DNA of 25,586 bases from CAMDBL01 sp964498125 (GCA_964498125.1 CAZCGE010000091.1:1-25586); one strand, 5' to 3'. Shown: positions 1-8,877, counted from the stretch's first letter. Program-made: numbers and translations. Notes: generated by a model not told the origin, from the sequence alone.

Positions 1-191
1 TAAAAGTCGTCGAAACAACGCTGGCCGCGGACTTGAAACAACATAGCAGAAATAGGTCTCCACATCAAATCGAAGAGCCCGTAAGCCTTTGATGTAGCGA
101 GCGTTATTCAATGATTATTTCTGCTTTCCATTCCACCGATGGCACCCCTGATACTTCGTCCATCGATGCAGCTGAGATCATGTTTTGTGCG

Positions 192-1157
192 TCAGGGCAG
201 CGAGGCAAAATCCGAGCGGCGGTGAGCGTGCACCATCTCGCGCAGGCGCTCCGGCGCGAGCACCTCGACGTCGTGTCCCCAGACATAGAGATGCCAGGCC
301 ATCTCCAAGTGGCCGGCAGCCGAGAAGCGCACGATCAACGAGCCATCGGGCTGATCCTCCATTACCTGGGCGGGGTGGAACTCGAAGCCGCGGGCATGGG
401 CGGCGGCCTTGGGCGAGAAGCGCCAGACCACCTCGCCGAACTCGTCCTCGTTCTGGAACACGCCGAAGGCGCGGTTGGCGAACGCCTGCAGATTGAAGGC
501 CGGGTCACGCTCGAAGGTCTCCTTGCCGACCTTGGCCGCACGGATGTTCTCGACCACGTAGAGCCGTACCGGGCCACTTCGATCATCATCGGGGCGGGCG
601 GCGAGATAGCGGCGCAGCCCGGTGAGCAGGCCATAGGGGGCAAGACGCCGGGTTCTGGGCGCCGGTTCGCCGCGGGATTGGTATTCGACCTCGAGGATGC
701 GGCAGGCCTTGATCGCCTCGGCAATGGCGGCGGCGATCTTGCGGTCGATGCGTTGGCGCGGACCGGGGCGCGCCGCCAGGCCTTGGGCCTCGAGCAGGGC
801 CTCGTGATCGGTTTCGAGCCGGGCGGCCTTGGAGCGCGGTACCAGCGCCAGGATCTTCTCGCGCAAGTCGAGCAGCTCGTCGGCCTCGACGGCGAGGCCG
901 GATCGTTTCAGGGTCTCAACGGCGATATCGAGGGCGGCGAGTTCCTCGGGCGACAGCGACATCAGATCCCGGAGCGCACCCGACGGCAGACGCCAGCGCC
1001 GGCGCCCTTCGCCGTCGGTGCTGATGCTGGTGTCGGTGAACTGCGCTTCGAGCGCGCGGAGCATGCGCTGGGCTGTGCGCTTGGACACCGAGAACCGCTC
1101 GATCACATCGTCGAGCGTGACGCCGGCATGGCGCGCCGCGGCGAGGGTCGCCACCAC
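192..1157 (-). CDS. WYL-domain transcriptional regulator (5' end possibly truncated)
   Basis: A predicted DNA-binding regulator of 321 residues. An N-terminal helix-turn-helix (about residues 12-37, with VTLDDVIERFSVSKRTAQRM) is followed by a linker, a WYL-type ligand-sensing domain (about 137-235, with PYGLLTGLRRYL where the family has its W/RYL motif) and a C-terminal WCX-like region. WYL proteins usually sense small ligands or nucleic acids and control nearby genes; the target here is unknown. The start is a GTG at 1157. The frame stays open only to a stop at 1182-1184, and repeat copy 1 begins at 1191. Family members usually carry several more residues before the helix-turn-helix, and the codons between the stop and the GTG (reading RRVRPLA) resemble that missing stretch, so the repeat may have replaced the original start. 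Identification of the family is solid; the exact start and activity are not. Confidence 0.88.
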   Translation of the reverse strand: MVATLAAARHAGVTLDDVIERFSVSKRTAQRMLRALEAQFTDTSISTDGEGRRRWRLPSGALRDLMSLSPEELAALDIAVETLKRSGLAVEADELLDLREKILALVPRSKAARLETDHEALLEAQGLAARPGPRQRIDRKIAAAIAEAIKACRILEVEYQSRGEPAPRTRRLAPYGLLTGLRRYLAARPDDDRSGPVRLYVVENIRAAKVGKETFERDPAFNLQAFANRAFGVFQNEDEFGEVVWRFSPKAAAHARGFEFHPAQVMEDQPDGSLIVRFSAAGHLEMAWHLYVWGHDVEVLAPERLREMVHAHRRSDFASLP

Positions 1158-1190
1158 GGCAAGGGGGCGGACCCGACGCGGTTATACACA

Positions 1191-1403
1191 AGCCGACATT
1201 TGCCCGGATGCAATCAGCGACGGCCGTGGCGTTGCCGATCACGTCCGCTTTATGGGCTATCGCGTTGACCCGAGGCTTCACAGGCCCAATCTTGATCGTC
1301 GCGGCTATTTTGATGGTGCCCATGGCGCCCCGGCGCTTGACTCAACGCCAGATTCCCGATCACATGTTCCGTAAGATGGTTGGCGCGCGACCCGATTGAC
1401 CCA
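1191..1403 (+). repeat. Dispersed ~200-bp repeat, copy 1
   Basis: First of three diverged copies in the same orientation (others at 11495-11697 and 16237-16438). All begin with AGCCGACATTT and end near GGCGCGCGAC followed by TGACCC. Shared internal blocks include TCACGTCCGCT, TATCGCGT, CTTGACTC and TTCCCGATCA. Copy 1 is the most diverged in its 3' half and is about 10 bases longer. No terminal inverted repeats and no convincing gene were seen inside. It touches the 5' end of the WYL regulator gene. Confidence 0.8.
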
Positions 1404-1654
1404 CTGCCGAAGTGGGGGCGTTTGATGACTTAGTCTGCACGACACTCAGCAGCCGACATCCCTGTCCACCCGCAGCGCTGCGCTACTTTCAATCTGGCTG
1501 TTCGCCGGGGAACTCCTAGCATGTTGGTCAAGGTTTTTAGGTTGATCGTCACTTCGACGTTTGTTTATTTCGCTCAGGATCGAGAAATTCTGCAAGAAAA
1601 GTGGCCCTCCCGCAGGGCTTCGAAGGTCGATATGCCTACTACGGAATAATTGCC
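1404..1654. other. Intergenic leader of the LLM monooxygenase gene
   Basis: No gene is supported here. Together with the adjoining repeat copy 1 it makes a gene-free stretch of about 500 bases. It holds a possible promoter at 1542-1569 and, straddling its left edge, a short hairpin at 1400-1416 (CCCACT, GCCGA, AGTGGG) with no T-run. Confidence 0.5.
1542..1569 (+). promoter_or_regulatory. Possible sigma-70 promoter of the LLM monooxygenase gene
   Basis: TTGATC (1542-1547) and TTTATT (1564-1569) are separated by 16 bases, a 4/6 match to each consensus hexamer, in an AT-richer patch about 85 bases before the preferred ATG. Weak evidence by eye only. Confidence 0.3.
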
Positions 1655-3004
1655 ATGATGAACCTGATGACGGGAATGCTCGGCCTCGGCGGCCATCTTG
1701 GCGGCTGGCGGCACAAGGATTCCTGGTCCGACATGGTCATGAATCTCGACCATGCGATTGAAATCGCACGCACCGCAGAGCGCGGAAAGATCGATCTCCT
1801 GTTCATGGCTGACGGCAATGCCGTACGCCAGATGGACAAGCCGGCACTATTCGCCGCCAACAGTCCGTCCGACCGACCAGCGGTGTTCGAGCCACTGACG
1901 CTGATGTCGGCCGTCGCGATGCACACAAAGCACATCGGCTTCCTGTCGACGGCGACCACGACCTACGAGGAACCGTATCTGCTAGCGCGCAAGTTCGCCT
2001 CGCTCGACCATATCAGCAAAGGCCGTGCCTGCTGGAACATCGTGACGACCTCATTTCCCGGCGATGCTCTCAACTTCAGCAAATCGGAGCACCTGGCGCA
2101 TGAATTGCGCTACGAGCGCGCGCGCGAGTTCGTCGATATCTGCAAGGGCCTGTGGGATAGCTGGGCGGAGGATTCGTTCCCGCAGAACACGGAGACCGGC
2201 CAGTTCCTCGATCCGACCAAGGTCCACGTCCTCAATCACGTCGGCAAACACTTCTCGGTCAAGGGTCCGCTCAACGTCGCGCGCTGCCCACAAGGTTATC
2301 CGGTGCTGTTCATGGCTGGCCAGTCGGAACCAGGCCGCGATTTCGCAGCCTATACGGCCGACTGCATGTTCACTGTCACCGACACGAAAGAGGGGGCACA
2401 AAAGGTCTATGCCGACGTGAAGGGGCGGCTCGCCAATTACGGCCGGCGCCCCGAGGACATGCGGATCATTCCCGGAGTCGGCATCTATGTCGGGCGCACT
2501 GCCGCGGAGGCCGACGAGTTTTACGAGGAACTGCAGTCGCTGATTTCGCCGAGCCTCGGCGTGCCATACCTGTCGAAGCTGTGTGAAATGGATCTTTCAA
2601 AATATCCCCTCGACGGCCCGATGCCCACCGAGGTGGTGGAGTCTACGGCGATCAAGAGTTTTCGTGACAGCATTGTCGACATGGCCAAGCGAGACAAGCT
2701 CACGGTACGCCAGACCTATCAGCGCGTGCTTCCCTCGATGGGTCATGTCGTGTTCAAGGGCAATCCGAAGCAGATCGCCGACCAGATGGAGGACTGGTAC
2801 ACGAGCAAGGCATGCGACGGTTTCAACATCATGACGCCCGTGCTCCCGCGCAGCCTCAACGAGTTCGTTGATCTGGTGCTTCCCGAACTGCAGCGGCGCG
2901 GTCTGTTCCGCAAGGAATATACCGGCAAGACGCTGCGCGAAAACATGGGCCTACCTATCCCACAGAACCCCTACTTCGAGACACCGCGCGGTGTTTTGCG
3001 ATAA
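1655..3004 (+). CDS. LLM-class flavin-dependent monooxygenase (NtaA/SnaA/DszA type)
   Basis: A 449-residue flavin-dependent monooxygenase of the bacterial luciferase-like TIM-barrel superfamily, in the subgroup that includes nitrilotriacetate, pristinamycin and dibenzothiophene-sulfone monooxygenases. These use FMNH2 from a separate reductase, with O2, to oxidise C-N or C-S bonds. Visible signatures are GGWRH near the N-terminus, ERGKIDLLFMADG, and the strongly conserved LDHISKGRACWNIVTT (about residues 117-132), followed by CKGLWDSW and the late block RRGLFRKEYTGKTLRENMG. ATG at 1655 is preferred because family homology begins there. The frame is open upstream to a GTG at 1601, but those 18 residues look unlike the family and lack a good ribosome site. 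No flavin reductase gene is seen nearby. It is convergent with the transporter operon, with 8 bases between the stops. The substrate is unknown. Confidence 0.93.
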   Translation: MMNLMTGMLGLGGHLGGWRHKDSWSDMVMNLDHAIEIARTAERGKIDLLFMADGNAVRQMDKPALFAANSPSDRPAVFEPLTLMSAVAMHTKHIGFLSTATTTYEEPYLLARKFASLDHISKGRACWNIVTTSFPGDALNFSKSEHLAHELRYERAREFVDICKGLWDSWAEDSFPQNTETGQFLDPTKVHVLNHVGKHFSVKGPLNVARCPQGYPVLFMAGQSEPGRDFAAYTADCMFTVTDTKEGAQKVYADVKGRLANYGRRPEDMRIIPGVGIYVGRTAAEADEFYEELQSLISPSLGVPYLSKLCEMDLSKYPLDGPMPTEVVESTAIKSFRDSIVDMAKRDKLTVRQTYQRVLPSMGHVVFKGNPKQIADQMEDWYTSKACDGFNIMTPVLPRSLNEFVDLVLPELQRRGLFRKEYTGKTLRENMGLPIPQNPYFETPRGVLR

Positions 3005-3012
3005 GGGCGTCT

Positions 3013-4017
3013 TCATGCCGTCAATCGGACGTCCGCGAAGTGGCAGGCGGCGTAATGCCCGTCCGCCTGCTGTTTCAGTAGTGGCTCGACCTCGCCGCAC
3101 AGGGGCAACTGCGCCCGCGGACAGCGTGGGCAAAACCGGCAGCCTCGCGTGGCGGCCGAGGCCATTGGCGAACTCTCTTTGCTGGTGCTGGCGCGCGTGC
3201 GCCTAGCCTCGAGCACCGGATCGGGAATCGGAATCGAGCGCAACAGAAGCTGTGTATAAGGATGCAGCGGCCGGTCGTACAAGCCATCGGAGCGGGCGAG
3301 TTCCACGATCCGTCCCAGATACATGACGGCAACGCGATTGGCGATATGCCTGACCACAGCAAGATCATGGGCAATGAACAGATAAGTGAGGTGATATTCT
3401 GACTGAAGATCCTGCATCAGATTGATGATCTGCGCCTGGATAGAGACGTCGAGTGCGGAGACCGGTTCGTCGGCGACGATGAAATCCGGCCGAACGATCA
3501 GCGCGCGAGCGATCCCGATCCGTTGACGTTGACCTCCCGAAAACTCACGCGGGTAGAGATCCATTGCGCGTGCATTGAGACCGCAGTCGTCCAGCACTTT
3601 CAGCACCAGCCGATCAGCCTCCAAGCCCCGCGCGATACCGAAATTGCGCAGCGGCTCCGCCAGTGTGTCACGGATCGTCATCTTGGGGTTCAGTGACGAG
3701 TAAGGGTCCTGAAACACCATCTGCACCTGCCGCCAGAATTCCCGGCGGGTGGAGCCGTACAATTGGGCGACCTCGAGATCGGCAATTCGTATCGAACCCG
3801 ACGTCAGAGGCGACAGGTTGACGATGACGCGTCCGAGCGTCGATTTGCCGGAGCCGGATTCCCCCACCAATCCCAATGTCTCACCCTTGGCGATGGTGAA
3901 ACTGACATTGTCGACCGCCTTGAGTACGGATTTTCGCAGCAAACTGCCGCGTTGGGGAAAGTGCTTCGATACGCTCTCGACGGCGACCAGCGGCGCCTCT
4001 GGTGCGGGGGCTGTCAT
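3013..4017 (-). CDS. Peptide-type ABC transporter ATP-binding protein (OppF/DppF type)
   Basis: The second ATPase of importer 1, 334 residues, expected on the cytoplasmic face of the membrane, where it hydrolyses ATP as a heterodimer with the neighbouring OppD-type subunit. Walker A is GESGSGKST (52-60), the Q-loop is VFQDPYSSLNP near 101-111, the signature is FSGGQRQR (159-166), Walker B is FIVADEP followed by the D-loop SALD (to 190), and the switch His lies in FIAHDLA. The C-terminal oligopeptide/dipeptide extension has its Cys-rich motif (CRFCPRCP, then CHF), typical of this family and often binding an Fe-S cluster. The ATG at 4015-4017 overlaps the stop of the upstream OppD-type gene (ATGA). 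A longer open frame reaches 4341 but merely shadows that gene. It is the last gene of the operon. Confidence 0.95.
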   Translation of the reverse strand: MTAPAPEAPLVAVESVSKHFPQRGSLLRKSVLKAVDNVSFTIAKGETLGLVGESGSGKSTLGRVIVNLSPLTSGSIRIADLEVAQLYGSTRREFWRQVQMVFQDPYSSLNPKMTIRDTLAEPLRNFGIARGLEADRLVLKVLDDCGLNARAMDLYPREFSGGQRQRIGIARALIVRPDFIVADEPVSALDVSIQAQIINLMQDLQSEYHLTYLFIAHDLAVVRHIANRVAVMYLGRIVELARSDGLYDRPLHPYTQLLLRSIPIPDPVLEARRTRASTSKESSPMASAATRGCRFCPRCPRAQLPLCGEVEPLLKQQADGHYAACHFADVRLTA

Positions 4018-5063
4018 TGCGGAACCCCCGCAGCGTCGCGCATCTTCACCCAGCACCGCGCCGCATGGTTGGCCCCGACCGCATCGAGGGGCGGCTCCTC
4101 GTCCTGGCAGCGCACGACGGCAAACGGACAACGGGGTTGGAACTTGCAACCGGTTGGCAAATTGCGTGGATCGGGGGGCTGGCCGCGAATGGCCAGGAGG
4201 CGCTGCTTGCCGGCAGTGTCGAGGCGCGGCACGGAGCGGAGCAGCGACCAGGTGTAGGGATGCTGGGGCGAGTTGAAGATAGCCTCGGTCGGTCCCTCCT
4301 CGACGATCCTGCCGGCATACATCACGATCACGCGGGTACACAGGCTGGCGACCAGCGCGACGTTATGCGTGATGAGCAGGATCGCGGTGCCAGAGCTGCG
4401 ATTGAGTTCGCGCATCAGTGTGATGATCTGATCCTGGATCGTCACATCGAGCGCGGTGGTCGGCTCATCGGCGATCAGCAGGGCCGGGCTGTTGGCAATC
4501 CCCATCGCGATCATGGCGCGCTGGCGCATGCCGCCGGAATATTCGTGCGGATAGCTCTGCGCCCGTTCCGGCGTCGCCGGGATGCCGACCCGCTCGAGCA
4601 GCTCAAGTACGCGGTGGCGGATAGCCGTGGCCGATAACCTGCTGTGCAGGCTGATCGCTTCGCCGAGTTGGGCGCCGACCCGCTGCACCGGATTGAGCGA
4701 GGTCATCGGATCTTGAAACACCATGGAGATCCGCTGCCCACGAAGCTGGCGCACCTGCGCCGGCGACATTCGCAATATGTCGCGCCCCTGGAACAGGATC
4801 TTTCCCGTCCTGATCCGCCCAGGATACGGCACCAGCCGCAGGATCGAGCGGGCGGTCACGGATTTGCCCGAGCCGGACTCGCCGACGATGGCGACGACCT
4901 CGCCAGGCTCGATCTTCAAAGCCACGCCGTCCACGGCTCGGAACGACACGCCCTGCGGCGACTTGAATTCGACGACGAGGTGTTCGATCTCTAGCAACGG
5001 CCCCGCACTGGTTGTTGCGGAGGTAGCGTCTGTGGCTTTCTCGGCCAGCGACGGCATGCTCAT
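4014..5063 (-). CDS. Peptide-type ABC transporter ATP-binding protein (OppD/DppD type)
   Basis: The first ATPase of importer 1, 349 residues. Walker A is GESGSGKSV (61-69), the Q-loop is VFQDPMTSLNP, the signature is YSGGMRQR (175-182), Walker B is LLIADEP with TTALD (about 195-206), and the switch His is in LLITHNVAL. The C-terminal family extension contains GCKFQPRCPFAVVRC. The start ATG at 5061-5063 overlaps the stop of the permease gene by ATGA, which implies translational coupling; a second ATG lies two codons downstream. About 20 residues before the first beta strand are Ala/Thr/Ser-rich and probably disordered. The longer upstream open frame only shadows the permease gene. The partner is the OppF-type ATPase, and the substrate follows from the binding protein of the same operon. 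Confidence 0.95.
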   Translation of the reverse strand: MSMPSLAEKATDATSATTSAGPLLEIEHLVVEFKSPQGVSFRAVDGVALKIEPGEVVAIVGESGSGKSVTARSILRLVPYPGRIRTGKILFQGRDILRMSPAQVRQLRGQRISMVFQDPMTSLNPVQRVGAQLGEAISLHSRLSATAIRHRVLELLERVGIPATPERAQSYPHEYSGGMRQRAMIAMGIANSPALLIADEPTTALDVTIQDQIITLMRELNRSSGTAILLITHNVALVASLCTRVIVMYAGRIVEEGPTEAIFNSPQHPYTWSLLRSVPRLDTAGKQRLLAIRGQPPDPRNLPTGCKFQPRCPFAVVRCQDEEPPLDAVGANHAARCWVKMRDAAGVPQ

Positions 5064-5950
5064 CTGGCCACCGTGCGGGCGCCGAACTTGGACGCGAGCC
5101 CGTCGCCCATGAGGTTGAGACCGAGAATAGTCATCGACAGTGCAATCCCCGGGAAGGTCGACATCCACCAGGCTTGCTGCAGATAGAGTTGCGCCTGCTG
5201 CAGCAGCAGGCCCCAGCTCGGATGCGATGGATCGCCGAGACCGAGGAAGCTGAGAAAGGATTCGGTCAGGATCGCTCCGCCGGTCTGCAGAGATCCGCTG
5301 ACGATGATGAACGGCACGACATTGGGCAGGATGTGACGCGTGATCATACGCCACGACGAGGCACCGCCCATGGTCGCCGCCAGAATGAATTCCTCACCAC
5401 GCAGCACCAGGAGTTGCGCGCGCACGACGCGGGCGGTGGCGACCCAGCTCAAGACCCCGATGACAATAATGATCTTAGTCTGCCCACCGCCAAGGAGCGC
5501 AACCACCACGATCGCCAGCAGAAAGCGCGGAATGATCTGGAATACTTCAGTCACACGCATGAGGATCTCGTCGACACGTCCGCCGAAAAAGCCCGCAACC
5601 GTGCCGACTGCCGTGCCGATCGTTATCGCAATCAGTGCGCTGAACACGCCGACAGTGAGCGAAATACGTCCGCCGTAGAGGACGCGAGCGAGGACGTCGC
5701 GGCCAAGGTCGTCCGTTCCCATTGGGTGCGCCTGGCTCGGTGCGCGCAATGTCTGACCACTCAACGCCATTGGATCGGCGCCAGTGAGGAGAGGTGCTAA
5801 CAGGGCGGCCAGCAGCGGGATTGCCACCAGGATCATGCCGACGAGCGTCGAAGATTTGAGGTCCGCCAAGGCGCGCAAACGTTGCTGCGGGGCGGGCCGA
5901 TCCAGCTGTCTAGTCACCGGATCTGGAATTGCTGCGCTGTCGTCTGCCAT
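5060..5950 (-). CDS. Peptide-type ABC transporter permease (DppC/OppC type)
   Basis: An inner-membrane permease of importer 1, 296 residues. After a cytoplasmic N-terminus the first membrane helix (about 36-56, LVGMILVAIPLLAALLAPL) is followed by the conserved periplasmic block HPMGTDDLGRDVLARVLYGGRISL, typical of the DppC side. The coupling (EAA-like) loop is EEFILAATMGGASSWRMITRHILPN, which should contact the ATPases. The end is also typical, with LGLNLMGDGL and FGART. The gene starts with ATG at 5948-5950, overlapping the stop of the DppB-type gene, and ends overlapping the OppD-type start, so all members are probably cotranslated. Confidence 0.95.
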   Translation of the reverse strand: MADDSAAIPDPVTRQLDRPAPQQRLRALADLKSSTLVGMILVAIPLLAALLAPLLTGADPMALSGQTLRAPSQAHPMGTDDLGRDVLARVLYGGRISLTVGVFSALIAITIGTAVGTVAGFFGGRVDEILMRVTEVFQIIPRFLLAIVVVALLGGGQTKIIIVIGVLSWVATARVVRAQLLVLRGEEFILAATMGGASSWRMITRHILPNVVPFIIVSGSLQTGGAILTESFLSFLGLGDPSHPSWGLLLQQAQLYLQQAWWMSTFPGIALSMTILGLNLMGDGLASKFGARTVAR

Positions 5951-6921
5951 CAGCGTCCCACCCTGGGATCGAGTGCCGCAACGACGATGTCAGTGATGAT
6001 ATTCACGATGACGACCGCCGTGGAGGCGAATATGAAGCAGCCGGTCATCAGCTGAAAATCGCGCCGGAAAATGGAATCGAAGAAGAGGCGACCGAGGCCG
6101 GGAAGGCCGTAGATAATCTCGGTCACGACGGCGCCGGCGAGCAGGACTCCGAACTCGAGCCCGATCACGGTCACCACCGTGACGAGCGCGTTCGGCAGCG
6201 CATGACGCCACAGCACGCGGCGGCGGGTCGCGCCCTTGGCGTAGGCCACGGTCACGTAATCCTTGCCCAGCGCCTCGATCATCGCCGCGCGCGTGTAGCG
6301 CGTGATCATTGCCATCTCGAACAGCATCAAAGTCGTAACCGGGAGGATGAGGTGGCGGGCAACATCGAGAAAGTGTTCAAAGCCGTAATAGGTGACGCGT
6401 GCGGAACTCAATCCTCCGGCTGGCAACAGATCGAGCCTCACGGCGAAGAAAAGTACGAGAAGCTGTCCGAGCCAGAAAATCGGGATCGAAAAGCCGACGA
6501 GGGAGGCGCCGCTGACAATGGCGTCGACCGGCGTATCGCGGCGATCCGCCGCCACCACCCCCAGCAGGATGCCCAGCACCGAGGCGCAGAACATGCTGAG
6601 ACAGGTCAGCAGCAGGGTCACCGGAAAGTGCTGCAGAATGAGATCGGTGACAGGAGTCCCAAAATAAATCGAAGTGCCGAGATTGCCCTGCGCCGCCCGG
6701 AACACGTAGGTCTGGAATTGCTGCAGAAGCGGCTTGTCGAGGTCGTATTCGGCCCGAACCGCCGCCAGGAACTCGGGTGTGGGCGCGTCCCCCGCCAGCA
6801 GCAGCGCCGGATCGCCCGGCGCCAGGCGCGTCAGAGTGAAGGTCAGGGCAATGATGATCAACACGAGCGGTACGCCCAAGGCGAGCCGCCGCAAAATCAA
6901 CAGTCCTAGCCCGCTCAGCAT
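5950..6921 (-). CDS. Peptide-type ABC transporter permease (DppB/OppB type)
   Basis: The other permease half of importer 1, 323 residues. It starts with a membrane helix (ILRRLALGVPLVLIIIALTFTL), followed by the hallmark LAPGDPALLLAG and the extracytoplasmic helix ending in QGNLGTSIYFGTPV. The coupling loop is DYVTVAYAKGATRRRVLWRHALPN, and GLPGLGRLFFDSIFRRDF is a signature block near the C-terminus; the protein ends in DPRVGR as is usual. ATG at 6919-6921 overlaps the binding-protein stop by ATGA. The frame is open upstream to 6984, but this lies within the binding-protein gene and has no family similarity. It forms the membrane channel with the DppC-type subunit. Confidence 0.95.
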   Translation of the reverse strand: MLSGLGLLILRRLALGVPLVLIIIALTFTLTRLAPGDPALLLAGDAPTPEFLAAVRAEYDLDKPLLQQFQTYVFRAAQGNLGTSIYFGTPVTDLILQHFPVTLLLTCLSMFCASVLGILLGVVAADRRDTPVDAIVSGASLVGFSIPIFWLGQLLVLFFAVRLDLLPAGGLSSARVTYYGFEHFLDVARHLILPVTTLMLFEMAMITRYTRAAMIEALGKDYVTVAYAKGATRRRVLWRHALPNALVTVVTVIGLEFGVLLAGAVVTEIIYGLPGLGRLFFDSIFRRDFQLMTGCFIFASTAVVIVNIITDIVVAALDPRVGR

Positions 6922-8684
6922 CAGGTTCGATCCTCGTCCGGGTTGTCGCCGTGCGCGCCGCTCGACTTGCGGCGCCAGACCCACCAGGCCCCGGCGGCAA
7001 CCGCAGCGGCAGCAGCCGCAGCGGCGATCGTCGCGGTCTGCGACCCATCGCCCGCCGGTGTGGCCGCGTTCTTGGCTGCTCCCGGTGCGGCGGCGACTGT
7101 CGCCACTGCCGGCCGAACGCGAGCAAAGCTGTCCTTGCTGGCGTCTGCCGATTCGAACGCACCCGTCATGACGGTACTGCGGAATGCACCGACACCGCTG
7201 TAGGCGAGGATTGGCAATACTGGCACCGCCTCCCAGATGATCTCCTGGATGCGGTCGTAGATTTCCTTGCGTTTGGCGGGGTCGGTCTGCAACCGCTGCT
7301 CATCGAACAGCTTGTCGATTTCCGGATTCGAGTAGGAGCTGTTGTTGGTGAAGATGCGCGGTGGATTGTGGGTGTTGCTGGTGACGTACAGCCGCTCAGT
7401 GCCGATGTCGGGATCGGGTCCCTGCGCGTAGGAGTCGATGATCATATCGAACTGTTCGCTGATGTAGCCCCTCTGGTTCAGCGCCGCGCGCTCGAGCGGC
7501 TGCAGGCTCACCGCAATGCCGACATCGCTCAGATTCTGCCGGATCACATCCGCCATCTTGGTAACACGAATGTCGTTCGCAGCCCACAGCAGGCGGAACT
7601 CGAAGCGGGTGCCGTCTGCCTTGCGGGCGTAGCCCGCCCCGTCGAGGATCTGGTTGGCGCGCGCCGCGCTGTATTCGTAGTCCTTGAGCTTTGTGTTCGC
7701 CAGCGACATCGAGGGCGGCAGAGGCCCGATCTGGTTCTCGGCGAAGCCCGGCATCACATTGTCGCGGATAAAGGCGCGATTGATGCCATGCGCCACTGCC
7801 TGGCGCACGCCCACGTCGTCGTAGGGTTTGCTCTTCATGTTGATGATGCCGAGGAAGGCCGCACCGCTGACGTTCGAGGCCCTGATCTCGACACCGGGGA
7901 ACTTCTTGATGCGCTCGATCTCGGTGAAAGGCATCGAGTTGTTGTAGAGCATATCGACTTCGCCCTTTTCGAAGGCGGCGACACGCGCGGCAGCATCGGG
8001 AATGATGCGCAGCACCAGTTCGTCGAACGCTGGCTGGCCGGGCATGTAGTACTTCTCGTTCTTGACGTAGCGGATGCGGTCGCCCTGAATATACTCCACC
8101 AGCTTGAACGGGCCGGTGCCGATCGGCTTCTTGTTGAGCGGGTTCTTGATGAATTCCGTTCCTTCCCACAGGTGCCTGGGCAGGATGGCGCTGATCGCAT
8201 TGTTGACGGCCTTCATCACCGCCGGAGACGGTGTCTGGAGCCGGACAATTGCGACGTGCGGGTCGCTGGCGTCGACGCTATCGAGCGACTTGAACGCGCC
8301 ACGGCCCCATGGATGAAGCTTCGACGTGACGTTCTCCATTGTGAACTTCACGTCCGCCGATGTGAACGGGGCGTCGTCATGCCATACGACGTTCTTTCTC
8401 AGGTAGAATGTGTAAGTCTTACCGTCCGGTGAAATTTCCCAGCGCTCCGCGAGCTCTGGGTGGATGTCTCCTTTGCGGTCGACCCAGGTCAGTGCGCCAT
8501 AAACCGCGCAACCCGCTCCGAAACTCGAGATGATCGACGTCATCGGCGGATTAATGATTGGCGGATCCTCCTCGAGCGCTCCCACGATGCGCTTGGGCGC
8601 GCCCTGCGCTCGTGCGAGTTCGTGCGGCCACAAGAACCCGCCTGTAAGTCCGCCCAGGACGACACGCCGCGATGCTTCGATCAT
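6921..8684 (-). CDS. ABC transporter substrate-binding protein, SBP_bac_5 family, with C-terminal membrane anchor
   Basis: A binding protein of the peptide/nickel/opine importer family, 587 residues, first gene of the importer 1 operon. The N-terminus (SRRVVLGGLTGGFLWPHELARAQG) resembles a Tat signal, with a twin arginine but a weak hydrophobic stretch. Family landmarks include LAERWEISPDGKTYTFYLRKNVVWHDDAPFTSADV, the GTGPFKL block and VRQAVAHGINRAF. Unusually, after the fold ends at about residue 520 there is an Ala/Pro-rich linker and then a predicted membrane helix (about 550-570, a run of alanines ending WWVW) with RRK and an acidic tail. Free periplasmic binding proteins lack this. The start ATG (8682-8684) has a GGAG seven bases upstream. 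The stop overlaps the DppB-type start. The ligand is unknown. Confidence 0.93.
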   Translation of the reverse strand: MIEASRRVVLGGLTGGFLWPHELARAQGAPKRIVGALEEDPPIINPPMTSIISSFGAGCAVYGALTWVDRKGDIHPELAERWEISPDGKTYTFYLRKNVVWHDDAPFTSADVKFTMENVTSKLHPWGRGAFKSLDSVDASDPHVAIVRLQTPSPAVMKAVNNAISAILPRHLWEGTEFIKNPLNKKPIGTGPFKLVEYIQGDRIRYVKNEKYYMPGQPAFDELVLRIIPDAAARVAAFEKGEVDMLYNNSMPFTEIERIKKFPGVEIRASNVSGAAFLGIINMKSKPYDDVGVRQAVAHGINRAFIRDNVMPGFAENQIGPLPPSMSLANTKLKDYEYSAARANQILDGAGYARKADGTRFEFRLLWAANDIRVTKMADVIRQNLSDVGIAVSLQPLERAALNQRGYISEQFDMIIDSYAQGPDPDIGTERLYVTSNTHNPPRIFTNNSSYSNPEIDKLFDEQRLQTDPAKRKEIYDRIQEIIWEAVPVLPILAYSGVGAFRSTVMTGAFESADASKDSFARVRPAVATVAAAPGAAKNAATPAGDGSQTATIAAAAAAAAVAAGAWWVWRRKSSGAHGDNPDEDRT

Positions 8685-8847
8685 GTTGCTTCTCCGTTGC
8701 GGCTTTGCCCGTTGGCCGGGCGGCCGGCCGCTTCCGCGCTGGCCGTGAGTAGAAGCGCGCGCGGCGCTTCCGATCGACTGACACGCGCACGAATTCGTTC
8801 GGGAACGCTAGCCTAAGACCCAAGAGATCAAAGAGAATACACGAACC

Positions 8848-8877
8848 ACTATGGGAAGGAAGGCAAGATCAGCTCAA
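8848..8877 (-). promoter_or_regulatory. Possible promoter of importer operon 1
   Basis: Read on the minus strand, TTGAGC (8877-8872) and CATAGT (8853-8848) are 18 bases apart, about 160 bases before the binding-protein ATG. The match is modest and judged by eye. It survives the IS insertion, which lies 70 bases further upstream. Confidence 0.28.

Noticed and set aside
111..1268. 385-codon open frame on the plus strand
   Set aside because: It is the antisense shadow of the WYL regulator gene in GC-rich DNA, has no recognisable domain and runs into the repeat.
1400..1416. Hairpin CCCACT-GCCGA-AGTGGG at the end of repeat copy 1
   Set aside because: The stem is short, no T-run follows on either strand and no gene ends there, so it is not supported as a terminator.
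6951..8432. 493-codon open frame on the plus strand
   Set aside because: It lies fully opposite the binding-protein gene of importer 1, whose translation has clear family motifs; this frame has none.
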